DNA of 64,000 nt from contig JBHGNT010000006.1 in assembly GCA_043228905.1 (NCBI GenBank), forward strand, positions 7,750,001-7,814,000. Reading direction: 5' to 3'. A program made the position numbers and the translations under genes. The notes beneath the pieces were generated by a model. The model saw only the letters and a program-made list of their open reading frames with translations. It had not been told where the DNA came from and made no database searches. Origin of the DNA: Azolla caroliniana. Its lineage: Eukaryota; Polypodiophyta. Position 1 is the stretch's first letter, and the number at the start of each line of letters is the position of its first letter. This document shows positions 12,547-23,918 of the stretch, piece by piece.

Positions 12547-13733
12547 TGTCGTGTAAATGTGTGTACAAGTTCTATTCGAGTGGGACCACTAGGGCCTTGG
12601 ACTAGGGAGGACACACAGGCGCAGATGTTTGGAGCCTTGAAGGCCCAGAGAGTCAAAAGCTCCTAGGAGTCAAAAGGTCTATAGTGTCGAAGGCTAGCCA
12701 AATTCAAAGGTTGGTTAGACTCGAAGGCTTGTTAGAGTTGAAGGTTCCATAGAGTCGAAGGCTCTCCAAACTCGAATCCTTGTATGACTCAAATGCTCTC
12801 CAAATGGGAAGGTTCATTAGATTTGAAGGCTCGTCGAAGTCAAAGGGAGTGATGAGTCAGACCACGATTAACGCGCGAGGATCCAAAGACACAATTAACA
12901 TGAAGGGTTTGCACAATATTTAGACAAAAAAGGGGCCTCTCTTATGGGTTGAAACACTAGATTAAAAAGAATTCCCTTTATAAAATATGGTTTACAAAAT
13001 GTACATAGTGAATAGATACAATGGTGATAAAGAGAATCGTGACAATAAACGATTAGAAGACAACTAGGAAATGAAAGTTCAGGATTCAACTAAGTTCCTA
13101 GTGAAGGTGTGAGTAAAGTGGGCCGCCGAGACCACGACTACCTCTGATGGCTACGATGCCTCAAATTGGAGTAGTGTTCTCGGGCTACATCATCCTCTCT
13201 TTGAAAGGTTGGTGTGTGAGTTTACTGAACCCCTTCTTTGAATCCATCAACATGTAATGGTGCTCGCTAGAGAATTGGTCTCAGGGTACACTTGAGAATA
13301 ACAACAAGAAGAAGTAGAACAAGAACTAAGAACCCTAATATTCACGATGAAGAGGGAAAATACAGCCCTAAAACCTTGAGCACATTGAGTGGAAGGAGAA
13401 GAAGAAGAACTAAGAAGTGGAGAAGAGGAAGCAAAACCCTAATGGTACACCAAACCACAAAATGGGTGACCCGAATTAAGTTAAAGCCATCTTCTCCTCT
13501 TTTTATAGAGAAGAGAGGTACGCCTACTTTCAACATTTAATGCAAATATTTCTCAGATTTTTCTTCAAGAATAAAAGAAAAATTATTCCTTAATCTACAT
13601 TGCGCTTATAGAATCAAACTCTGCACCCATAGTACAAGGTCGATGTATATATTTTTATATATATACATGTCTTTTTGTGATGGTTAATGGACCCTCCCTT
13701 TTTCCACTTTCTACCTTTGGCCACGCCACATCA
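12547..13733 (-). mobile_element. Long terminal repeat A of a degenerate LTR retrotransposon (3' LTR by gag orientation)
   Basis: Aligns in the same orientation with 15679-16528. Both start with TGT(C/T)GTGT(A/T)AATGTG, then share a CCTTGGACTAGGGAGGA block, a series of AGTCGAAGG-like repeats, a GGCTACGATGCCTCAAAT block, and end near TTGGCCA(C/T)GCCACATCA. On the minus strand a TATAAAAAG box lies near 13500, in line with U3 on that side. Copy A is ~340 bp longer than copy B. No target-site duplication was found, so borders are approximate. Confidence 0.7.
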
Positions 13734-15678
13734 TGTCCACGATTGGTGGGTACAAAGGTAGGCAGTCTTTGATTCCTTCATTTCTTGCGCCTCGCTTGTA
13801 TCATATTTGTTTTTCCATTTTGAGCACCTCCATTCTCTCCACCCAAACCACCGTCACCATCCTATCCACCATATCCTTTGCCCACAGTTTGCACCACCAC
13901 GACCGGTTATCGTGGCCTCGTCCACTTTCCCCGAAGCATAACCCTTAGTGCACCAGGCATATGCCACTTTGATTCCCACCATCCCCTTGGTCAAGGCACT
14001 TCGGTTTTCCTTCTTTCGTCGATCCACACTTGCAAGTTGTTAGGCCCCATCCAAATTTCAACTTTTACCACTCCTTGTAGCCCATGCTTTTGGTACATGC
14101 TCACATTTAGGCCCTTAGATGAACACATTGTATGTTTCCCACTTCATCCTCTTTCATGGCATGCTCTCGTATTAGAGCTGAGCATCGTTCTTTCGATCTT
14201 CGTGATAGTAATCCTCCTTCGAGTTGGATGTTGTGATCACATCTGAAGGAACACCCCTCATATTGTGCTGAAATGCCTTGGCCCTCTTCGTGCACCATTG
14301 TGCTTTGTTTGGCATCATCATCATCCTTTGCATCGGCTTCGACCTTCACTTCCTCACGCCGCCTTCTGTCTCTTGGGTCTTCTTACAATGGTTCGGGCCC
14401 GACTGTTCGGTGATGGTTCTTTCTCCACCGACTGATATGTCCCCTTCCACCATTGCCTGAGTCTCTAGGACTAGTGGGGAGGATGTCCCGGTGCGTTTGT
14501 CATACTCATTTGTCATTTTGTCCCTAGCTACCTTCGTCTTGGCATTGTTTTTCATGGCTATCTCAACTGTATAGGCCTTGTCCCTAGAGGTTTCAAACAC
14601 AACTCATGCTCGAAAACAGTCATCCACTCTTGGGGTGGCATTTGTTGCTTTCATGTTATCGGCCTCATCCTTGGCCGTCATTTGATCGCTAGCGGAGAAG
14701 GTGGTTTGTTCCACACCTTCTCCCATGGTACATCCATTGCACCGTAATTGGGCCATCGTATTGACCACATCATTTGTCCTCATTTGTCGGGGGGTGACTT
14801 CCTCCTCTTCCACTCTTTACCTTGGTTCCGGCTCTATTGCAGCCGGGCTTCCCCTTCACTTCAATTTGCCGCTTTAAGATCTCGTATGCCTCCCTCATGT
14901 AGGCTTTGAAATCGAGTACCATTGTACTTTTTCGTGTTGAGCTCTCTTCCTTAGGCGGCAATGGGTTGATCCGTCCCGACCTCCTTTGAACATTAGTTGT
15001 GAGTTCTATCATCGCCAATGAGATCCTATCTCCCTTCCATCGTGTTGTCGACATACTCTTTTCACTTTGGCCCAATATTTGGTCAATCCATTTGCACCAT
15101 CATCATCCTCCAATTGAACTCTGATGACTATTCTTTCTTTTCAATCGATCGACTTCACAAACATTAATTTAGGACCTTATCTACCCCCATCAGTCTTTGA
15201 TCTCGTCTCAAAAGTTGAGCAAAACGATGCTCAAACACTAGGAAAACATGTGTAGCACTTTGGTGGGTCTTCGTCGATGCTACCAATAGGTCAAATTTGT
15301 ATCGGCCTCGTGCCTTCGGCTCTTCATAATTGCACTTCTCTAGTATCATTTCCTCAAAGGATTCCCATGAGTCGTGAGCTTCTTGAAGCTTTTTGGCCTC
15401 TTCGTACCTCGGCTTGGCCACCACCATACAAAAACATTTGAGCCTCATTGCCTCGTCCACATCTCTCTGATTCATAATTTTGGACATTGTAGGCTTTTAA
15501 ATTTTTTGGGACATTGTCCCGGTTGAAATGATCAACTTTTCGACCACGTTCTCGACAAAATCTTGTTGTTCTCTTTCCCTCACCAACCCATCACCATCCT
15601 TGACATCATCTACGTGAAATCTTCTTTGGTTGTCATTATCCTCCCTTGGTGCTCTTTCACGTTGGGTTAACCAAAGTA
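13734..15678 (-). mobile_element. Internal region of the LTR retrotransposon with a gag-like frame only
   Basis: Minus-strand open frames run at 15487-15164 and 15075-14770, with further short pieces to 14107. The first contains a motif pattern of the retrotransposon Gag domain (DSWESFEEMILEKCNYEE, later LVFEHRFAQLL). No reverse transcriptase, protease, RNase H or integrase could be read in ~1.9 kb. The element is therefore either a non-autonomous gag-only type or a deleted copy. The frames contain stops and shifts. A primer-binding site next to LTR B and a polypurine tract next to LTR A were looked for and not found. Confidence 0.6.
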
Positions 15679-16528
15679 TGTTGTGTTAATGTGCATGCGT
15701 GTGCTACTCAACTAGGACCTTGGACTAGGGAGGATGCAAGGATTAGGAGGGTGCAAATGTTTGGACAAATGAAGGCTCCTAGGAGTCGAATGCTCGACAT
15801 ACTCGAAAGATCCTAGGACTTGAAAGCTCTTAGGAGTTAAAGTCTCCTAAGAGGCGAAGGTTCCCTAGAGTCGAAGGTTTTCTAGTCTAGAGTCGAAGGG
15901 AAGGCAAAGTCGAAGGGAGAGTAGAGTCGAAGGGAAAGTAGGGTCTAGTGGAAGGCAGAGTTAAAAGGAGCAATGTGTCGACCTCCTTTTCCCTCTCGCA
16001 AGTAGGCCAATAATTAATGCACGAGGTTAGACTTGAAACAAGTGATTAACGTATGAACATAAACTTAAGGATGGATAAGCAAGATTACGGTTGAGGAGAC
16101 TTGTTTTAGGCCAAGAACGTTTAGATTAAACAAGAAAAACCCTTTATAAGTTAGTGTGTACAATGGTTCGAATGGACGATGGATTACAACAGTGGTAAAA
16201 AAGCACTAACCACTGACAACAAAAGAAGACGAAAATATGATAGGTGGGGATGGTTAGAGCTTTTGGTGATGGCGAGTCGTGTGGGTTGTTGAGACTGCAA
16301 CTAGCTCCAACGGCTATGATGCCTCAAATCAAGGTAAAGTTCTCGCGCCACTTTGTCATCCCTTCAAATGACTGGTGTGCAAGCTTGCCAAACCTATGCT
16401 TGAAGCCTCCACGAAGAAAATTGAGCTCCCAAGCAAATTTGAAGCAAAAAACGAAGAAGAAGACCTTCTTTTTCTCATTTTCTTCTCTTTTCCTCCACAC
16501 ACTTTCGACATTTGGCCATGCCACATCA
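15679..16528 (-). mobile_element. Long terminal repeat B (5' LTR by gag orientation)
   Basis: Partner of 12547-13733 and adjacent to the gag-like frame that reads away from it on the minus strand. It shares the ends and internal blocks described for LTR A, but lacks a GAAG-rich segment that LTR A has around 13320-13690. The strong divergence between the two copies points to an old insertion. Confidence 0.7.
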
Positions 16529-16545
16529 CGACAACATCTTCATGG

Positions 16546-16668
16546 GTGTAGGGCGCCTGTAGAGTATGAGTAAGGTGTCTTCCTAGGTGCAGGGCGTGTG
16601 AAGAGTTTGAGTAGGCTGTCTTCTTGTGAGTCGGGCGTTTGAAGAGTGTGACTCAGGCATCTCAGGTG
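16546..16668. repeat. Three-copy imperfect tandem repeat, 41-bp period
   Basis: Units begin near 16546, 16587 and 16628. The core GGGCG lies at 16551, 16592 and 16633, exactly 41 bases apart, followed by G(A)AGAGTxTGA and a GTCTTCxT end. It sits immediately outside LTR B. Confidence 0.8.
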
Positions 16669-17023
16669 ACAAGCATCTGGATTTTGATTGGTTGGGTGTC
16701 TAGTGATGGAGGTTATGAGCTTTTTGATTGGCGTGTTTTTTTCGAATATGGATCAGGCAGTGCATATCATATGCGCCCTTAGCTAAGCACCCGACACCGT
16801 CCATAGCCGCGATTCCCTCACCAGACCTCTTTATGATTTGGGTGGAAATAGAGACGTCGGAGCAGAACAGATAGAACAGAACAAATGAATATGATGGGTT
16901 CTTATGTCCGGCAAGGCTAAATAGATAGATAGATAGATACATACATACACACACATACCATTTGAAATAACCCTTCTCCTTTTCCCTCCTCGTGCTATTG
17001 GCATACCGTATAATTATTTATGA

Positions 17024-17134
17024 TTAGGGTTTCGATTTCTCTTCCTCTGCCTTCTTCTTCTTCTTCATCCCTGTGTTATTTCTAAATTCTCCATATCCTT
17101 TCTTCCTTTTTCTCTCTCTATTTTTTTAGGGTTT
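17024..17134 (+). promoter_or_regulatory. Two telo-box (TTAGGGTTT) motifs upstream of PRP4
   Basis: TTAGGGTTT occurs at 17024-17032 and 17126-17134, in the 160 bases before the PRP4 start codon and within pyrimidine-rich leader sequence. The AAACCCTAA telo-box is a known plant promoter element of highly expressed housekeeping genes. Use here is inferred from motif and position only. Confidence 0.5.
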
Positions 17135-17185
17135 ATATCGCTGCGAAGTAAGAAGGGGAGGAGCTTTTCCCCCTTGCTTTCAGCG

Positions 17186-20100
17186 ATGGCGGAGAAGCCG
17201 GTCTTCGTTACGCCCCCCCTCCTTCCTCCTCCTCCTCCTCTCCCACAGTCTGAAGCTTCAGAGATCGTTTCTGCTCAAGCCATGGAAGAAGACGAAGACG
17301 AAGACGAAACAGAGCCACGAGGAGATGCAGATGTAGAAGCAGATGTAGAAGACGAAGGCGAAGACGAAGAAGACGTGGAGGAGGAGAATGCTGCTCATCA
17401 CATGTTGTCAGAGATTGCTGCTCAGCAGAAAAAGACTCCCGTTCGACTTAAGAAAAAGAAAGAACAAGAAGGCTCTGTCGCAGACTTGTACGAAGTCTCA
17501 GAAGAGAGCAAGAAAGCCAAAGAAAGGCAAGAGTTAGCATTACAACAGTTCTTGATGGCACGAAGAGCAAAAGCTCTCGCTGTTCCAACCAACGATGCTG
17601 TTGTCAGAATCCGTCTTCGAAGCCTTGATCAACCGATCACCCTCTTTGGAGAGAAAGAGATGGAAAGAAGAGAAAGATTGAGAGAATTAATGGCTCAGCT
17701 TGACGCAGAAGGGACGTTGGATTCTTTCTTAAATTCTTCACATGCGTTTGGTGCTTCTTTAGCTGAAAATGGGGTTTTGAAAGAGGAAGAAGAAGAAATG
17801 GAAGAGATTCAAACAGCACCTTTTTATACAGAAGGAAGTGAGGATTTACTGAAAGCTAGAGTTGAGATTTCTAAGTATTCTCTTCCCAGAGCTGCTTCGA
17901 GGATTGCCAGCATGAAACAGAAGAGAGAGAATCCCGATGAAGATGAAGATGCAGAATTAGATTTTGTTCTCAAAAGAATGTCGCAAATGTCCATGAGTTG
18001 TAGCCAGATTGGAGATGATAGACCTCTCTCTGGATGTGCCTTTTCACCTGATGCTACTCTTCTTGCTACAAGGTGAGCTCTCTCTCCATCTCCTTGTACG
18101 TTTGTCTCTATAATACATCTATGCTATTAGTATGAAAGAAAAATGGAAATGTGAATGGAAAATGAAAGTTGTGATTTTGGAGAGACAAACATACGTACAT
18201 ACATATAGAGAGATCCACATCCACATATGCATCACTTCATTACACACATATATGCACATTCATATCCATTTACATATCTACATATGCATATTCAAATACA
18301 TTACATGTGTGCTATTTTTTTATGTTATTCATACATATAAATCAAATAATTGTTGTACTTACATATTGTGTATATTTCACCATACAAATACTTTGATATA
18401 TATCTCCATATATAACTAATTGGCTCTCCTTTTTTTCTCTGAACATGCTTGCCACTATTTGTGACTGAGTGAATACACTCATATTTATGTGTTTGAGAAT
18501 AGAGCATAGATACTTTATTTTAAGGCACACACATGGTATGCCAAGGTATACAGCATGTTTTCAAGGATTCATATTGCGAGTAATTTTAATAGGAGAAACC
18601 CAAAAGAAATGCACATTTATTGGCGCAAAGTCAAAGAAAGTGCATTGAATATCTGCATTCTGTAGAATATTCTTACAAGATCACCCCTTGCTCTAACTTT
18701 TCTACAGGTGTTTAGTGCTAAATCTTCCACTCCATTCATTTAAGTTGAGGCAACAAATACTTACTGTATACATAAAACGATGATAGGTTTATGGTGTTAA
18801 GTGCTAAATCTTCCACTCCATTCATTTAAGTTGAGGCAACAAATGCTTACTGTGTACATAAAACGATGATAGTGTTATGGTGTCTGCATAAGAAGATGAT
18901 AGGCTTTATAAAGATGATAATTATGTGTCGGAATGAAGAAGAGTGTCCTATATGTCTGGAAAGTTCTGTAGGAAATGGCAATTTAGCACAAGTTGTATCA
19001 TAGAAGTTAGTCTTCACAAATTGCCAAGATTACATTTGTCTGCATCCCTCGAATGGTAGCCACAGCTAACTATTTAATGTTGTTATAGACAGTCTTTTGA
19101 CCAATTATGTGCTCTCTTACAGTGGATGGAGTTGTGTAACAAAAGTGTGGAATGTTGAAGACATGGAAAAGAAGGCAGTATTGAAAGGCCACACTGAGCG
19201 TGTCACCTCAGTTGCGTTTTCACCCACTGATAGGTTCTTGGCATCAGCTTCTGCTGATCGCACTGCTATTCTATGGGATCTCGAGGGGTCACAAATAAGG
19301 AAGTTTGAAGGTCACCTTGATCGTTTGGCTCGCCTTGCTTTCCATCCCTCGGGTGCGTATCTGGGAACCGCGAGTTTTGATAAGACTTGGAGGCTGTGGG
19401 ATGTTAATACTGGTATTGAGCTGCTGTTACAGGAAGGTCACAGCCGCAGTGTGTATGGAATAGCATTTCAAGGTGATGGCGCCTTGGCTGCATCCTGTGG
19501 CCTTGATGCTTTAGCTCGTGTCTGGGATTTGCGAACTGGACGAAGTATTTTAGCTTTGGAAGGCCATGTCAAAGCAGTAAGTCTTTTCTATTTATTGCAT
19601 GATTTCTTTCCCGTCATGATATGTATTTGAGTGTTCCTAATTGATGAGTGAGTCAAAACGCCCTAAGTTTGGGTATTCTGATTTGGAGTTTTTGAAAACT
19701 TAATGGTATGTGTGCTATGCAAAATGTTCAGGCTACATTGTTTTTGTTTTTCCTTTTATGTAGCTGGTACATACTTTTCGGCAGTCATTAGTATGTTTAA
19801 AAACTGTTCCTGGCTATAAGTAGTTTAAGACACTAAAGTGAGTTACCCCAGTTGGGTATTTACATAAATATCCTGAAGCGTTCAAAATTGCAGGCATAGA
19901 AGTGAATAAGCCTATCTAGTGAAAATTCACTACAGAGGGCAATCCTTGTGAGCATTATAAACATATTGGGTATAATGGTGAATATTGAAGAAGTTATTAG
20001 GGGGTGTTATTGTTGTTTTCTCCCTTTTTACCTATCTCAAATTGTTTTTTCCATGTATCTTGATTGGGTTTTGGCCAGGTACTTGGGCTGGATTTTTCAC

Positions 20101-20702
20101 CAAATGGATACCATCTGGCCACTGGAAGTGAAGATCATACTTGCCGGATTTGGGATTTGAGGAAAAGACAGACACTGTACATTATACCCGCACACAACTC
20201 ATTGATATCACAAGTGAAATATGAGCCTTTTGAGGGTTATGTTTTAGCCACTGCATCATATGATAATACTTGCAGAGTAAGTCATCTTCTGAATTTAAAG
20301 ATTTCTGCAACATTGATAGTTTGACTGATTGTTTCTTTGTGAAAACATATGTTGGAGTAATTGGACTCAAATTTTCTTGGTCAAACATATTAGCCAATTA
20401 AATGACTTGCATTTTGCTTGGTAAAAACATTTGTTGATTGATTGGGCTGAAATTTGGTTATGCTGAAAACATTTGCAGATATGGTCGGCACGGGATTTCA
20501 AGCCGGTGAAAACACTTGCTGGGCATGAAGGAAAGGTGATGGGCATTGATATGACTGGCGGTAAGAACTTGGTTTATACTGATTGAAAACAATTGTTGCT
20601 GTTTTCAAGGAAGTTGATTCATTTTTTTCATGTGCAGATGGACAACTTATGGCATCTGTATCTTATGATCGGACAATTAAACTTTGGGCTGAAAATATGT
20701 AA
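17186..20702 (+). CDS. PRP4: U4/U6 small nuclear ribonucleoprotein PRP4 (WD40 splicing factor)
   Basis: Exons 17186-18072, 19123-19576, 20079-20276, 20479-20560 and 20638-20702 add to 1686 nt, or 561 aa, close to plant PRP4 (about 550). Start is the ATG of MAEKPVF; the TTG in frame 12 bases upstream is ignored. The N-terminus is proline-rich, then acidic Glu/Asp-rich. The splicing-factor motif is at about residues 135-180 (RIRLRSLDQPITLFGEKE). From about residue 280 seven WD40 blades follow, with GH...WD signatures such as SASADRTAILWDLEG and ATGSEDHTCRIWDLR, ending TIKLWAENM. PRP4 binds PRP3 and the U4/U6 snRNA duplex in the tri-snRNP in the nucleus. All intron borders keep phase. The gene looks intact. 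It is followed by a spacer shared with the convergent ANT-like gene. Confidence 0.95.
18707..18878. repeat. 86-bp tandem duplication in PRP4 intron 1
   Basis: 18707-18792 and 18793-18878 are nearly identical direct copies (GTGCTAAATCTTCCACTCC at 18715 and 18801), differing at a handful of sites. It does not touch the splice sites at 18073 or 19122. Confidence 0.9.
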
Positions 20703-21756
20703 AAAAACGAAAAAAGAAAACTGCTAGTGTTGCCAACATATGCATATCCAGAAATCAGGAAATGATTTGCCTTTCTTTGTCAGAGTCCTAAACTGATCTA
20801 GTGCTTACAACTTTGTATACAATCAGGATTAAAATTTGTGGATTCTTTTTGAAAGCTAAAATATCTGAAAGACCATTATAACTACACTGCTCTCTTGGCT
20901 GAGGCCAAGTTGTGCTGAGAACTGAGGTTCAAGGCGAGGATTCATTTAGCCAGTGATGAAATACTACATACTTGATTTGAATCATCACAGATATAAACTC
21001 TTATCATTCTTTTGTTGTAGAGATTACTGTTGTGAGATTTTTTTGATTGGTGCTAATACACCTTGAGTATCTTGGAGAAGGTTCGTTGAAATTTGGCATT
21101 CTGAGAAAACATACATTTCTGCATCATCACATACCAATTGTATTTCAAGTTCTGGGGACCAACGTACAAATAATGTTTCCCTGTACCCATCAATGCTTAA
21201 TATGTCCATCCAGGTTCTGTGTGTTTCTATTCTTATAAGGAATACCAACCATGTGTAAAGATTGGAAGCAGAGATGAGGGTCATATAAAAGAATATGTTA
21301 TTCAGTAGCTAAAAATTTTCATTGATGGAATTTGGATGAAAACAATGCTTTATTCAGCAGCTAGGATTCTTTTTGATGATAATATCCACTTACACATTGA
21401 TCCTTATTGGCATCATTGATCCACCTAATTTTTGTTGCTGATGGATGTGAACTCTTAAGGGTCAATTGCAATTACCTCTTGGATGACTACGATATTCCAT
21501 GTTAGCTACCATGTTATTTGGAAATATGAAACATTAAGAGACAGAGTACAGATGGTGAAGATGATTGCACAAATTTAGCACTAAGCTAGAAACTAATTAT
21601 GAACAGTAAATAAGTAAACACGTATTTCAGGCATCCCAATATGCAAATGGATTATAAGATGTGAAGGGTTGAAATGATAAGAATAATCTTATTATATGCC
21701 AAGTTAGTATATGAATTTGGTTTCGTTTCTACTTTTACAGACTAAATGGCTCTCAT
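20703..21756. other. 3' flank of PRP4; no further gene recognised
   Basis: Contains the expected 3' UTR of PRP4 and AT-rich spacer. Short frames on both strands show no domain. No repeat stands out before the tandem duplication that begins near 21757. Confidence 0.5.
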
Positions 21757-23731
21757 TGGGGTTTTTGTTATCACTTGTAGAATCTATGCCCATATTTAGC
21801 TGCACTCTAGTGCCATGGCTATGTTTGAGCCGACATTATGGATTTATGCGAGTGAAAGAATCTATTATGTTCATTCATGTTGCAGTTGTACTCAGAGTTG
21901 GGAATTGTTTACATGCTTTGTGGCCTCATGTTAGGATTATACATTTCCGGTCAAAACTCATTGAGAAGCATATGGAGCTATACAATAACCTTTACATGTA
22001 CTCTACACGATTATTGTTTACATTCTATGACTTGCATTATTGTTTTACTCGTCCTACATTTGATAAAATGCAATAACCTTTTAGATCACCCCCTTAATTG
22101 TCTTGGTAATCTCCCTAACTACTGTGTTGAAGTTAATAAGGCTATACAATCATGCTAACATTTAGAGTACACGTTGGACTACTATCACCTTGATGTATAG
22201 CATTTCCAAAATAGTGCAAGTCCATCCCAATCCTTTAACACTTCCACATAGTATAATCATGGTAATTTCCAAACAAGGTATGACACGCCTTGTCTAATTA
22301 ACTAGTCTACTTAGACGCGCACATCAATAACAAGTGTCATCCCAAATCAAAACTAATATGTGTCCTAACTTGGTTAAGTTATCGGAGGTATCTAATAACA
22401 TTCGATGATATCATTCCTAGGTTGTGCCCATCATTTTAGAAATTAGTACAAATTATTGCATGACAATATGATATCTCCAACAATCACCTACGAAGACGTT
22501 TTAATGTGGATAGTGCAAGTGGACGCGAACAATTCAACAATGTTCTAGGAATGTCATCATTTTTGTTGTCTTCATATTTGTTTGAGGCTGTTTAAAGAGT
22601 TTCCTGCACAAGAACGAGAATGTCCAATAGTTCCATTGATACAAAAACACACTAATAATGGATGTTGTCACAATAATATATGTATGTAGTATAGCGGTTA
22701 CACCAATGTGTATGAAAATATCATGGGTAAAACTAGTAGTGGGTCTTTTCTTCTCACTTGTAGAATCTATGCTCAAAGTTAGTTGCACTCTAGTGCCATG
22801 GCTATGTTTGAGCCTACATTGTGGATTTATGCGAGTGATTTGAATCTATTATGTTCATTCATGTTACAGTTGTACTCAGAATTGGGAATTGTTTAGATGC
22901 TTGTGGCCTCATGTTAGGATTATACATTTGTGGTCAACACTCATTGAGAAGCATATGGAGCTATACAATAACCTTTACGTGTACTCTACACAATTATTGT
23001 TTACATGCTATGCTACACTTGCATTATTGTTTTACTTGTCCTACATTTGATAAAATGCAATAACCTTTTAGATCACCCCCTTAATTGTCTTGGTAATCTC
23101 CCTAACTACTGTGTTGAAGTTAATAAGGCTATACAATCATGCTAACATTTAGAGTACAAGTTGGACTACTATCACCTTGATGTATAGCATTTCCAAAATA
23201 GTGCAAGTCGGTCCTAATCCTTTAACACTTCCACATAGTATAATCATGGTAATTTCCAAACAAGGTACGACACACCTTGTCGAATTAACTAGTCTACTTA
23301 GAGGTGCACATCAATAACAAGTGTCATCCCAAATCAAAACTAATATGTGTCCTAACTTGGTTAAGTTATCAGAGGTATCTAATAACATTTGGTGATATCA
23401 TTCCTAGGGTGTGCACATCATTTTAGAAATTAGTACAAATTGTTGTATGACAATATGATATCTCCAACAATCACCTACGAAGACGGTTTAATGTGGACAG
23501 TGCAAATGGACGCGAATGATTCAACAATGTTCTAGGAATGTCATCATTTCTGCTGTCTTCATATTTGTCCGAGGCTGTTTAAAGAGTTCCCCACACGAGA
23601 ACAAGAATGTCCAATAGTTCCATTGATACAAAAACACACTAATAATAACGGATGTTGTCACAATAATATATGTATGTAGTATAGCGGTTACACCAATTGT
23701 GTATGAAAATATCATGGGTAAAAACTAGTAG
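21757..23731. repeat. ~985-bp tandem duplication between PRP4 and the ANT-like gene
   Basis: Copy 1 (about 21757-22739) and copy 2 (about 22740-23731) match along their whole length in direct head-to-tail order, offset 983 at the left and ~992 at the right. Anchors include CACTTGTAGAATCTATG (21772/22755) and GATCACCCCCTTAATTGTC (22085/23071). Differences are scattered point changes and small indels. Neither copy has a long frame. Content is unrecognised; each copy carries a TGATATCTCCAACAATCACC block reminiscent of retroelement DNA, but no RT or LTR structure is visible. Confidence 0.9.
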
Positions 23732-23918
23732 TGGGTCACACTAAATGTATATAGAGAGAGAGACATTTAAGACTAATAAATGGGTCATCGATATACATAA
23801 ACTGCTTAGGGTGTGTGTGCGCTTCACCTTTTAAAAATATCACCATGCCGGAGGAGGAGAGAAAAACTCGAGCTATTTTTCCATTACAAGTAAACTGTTA
23901 TATTATGTAAGAATCAAA

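Noticed and set aside
13878-14246. 122-codon plus-strand frame
   Set aside because: It is the complement of the minus-strand retroelement interior and has no known domain.
16529-16533. Target-site duplication for the LTR pair
   Set aside because: The five bases outside LTR A (GGCGT) and LTR B (CGACA) differ, so no duplication is claimed.
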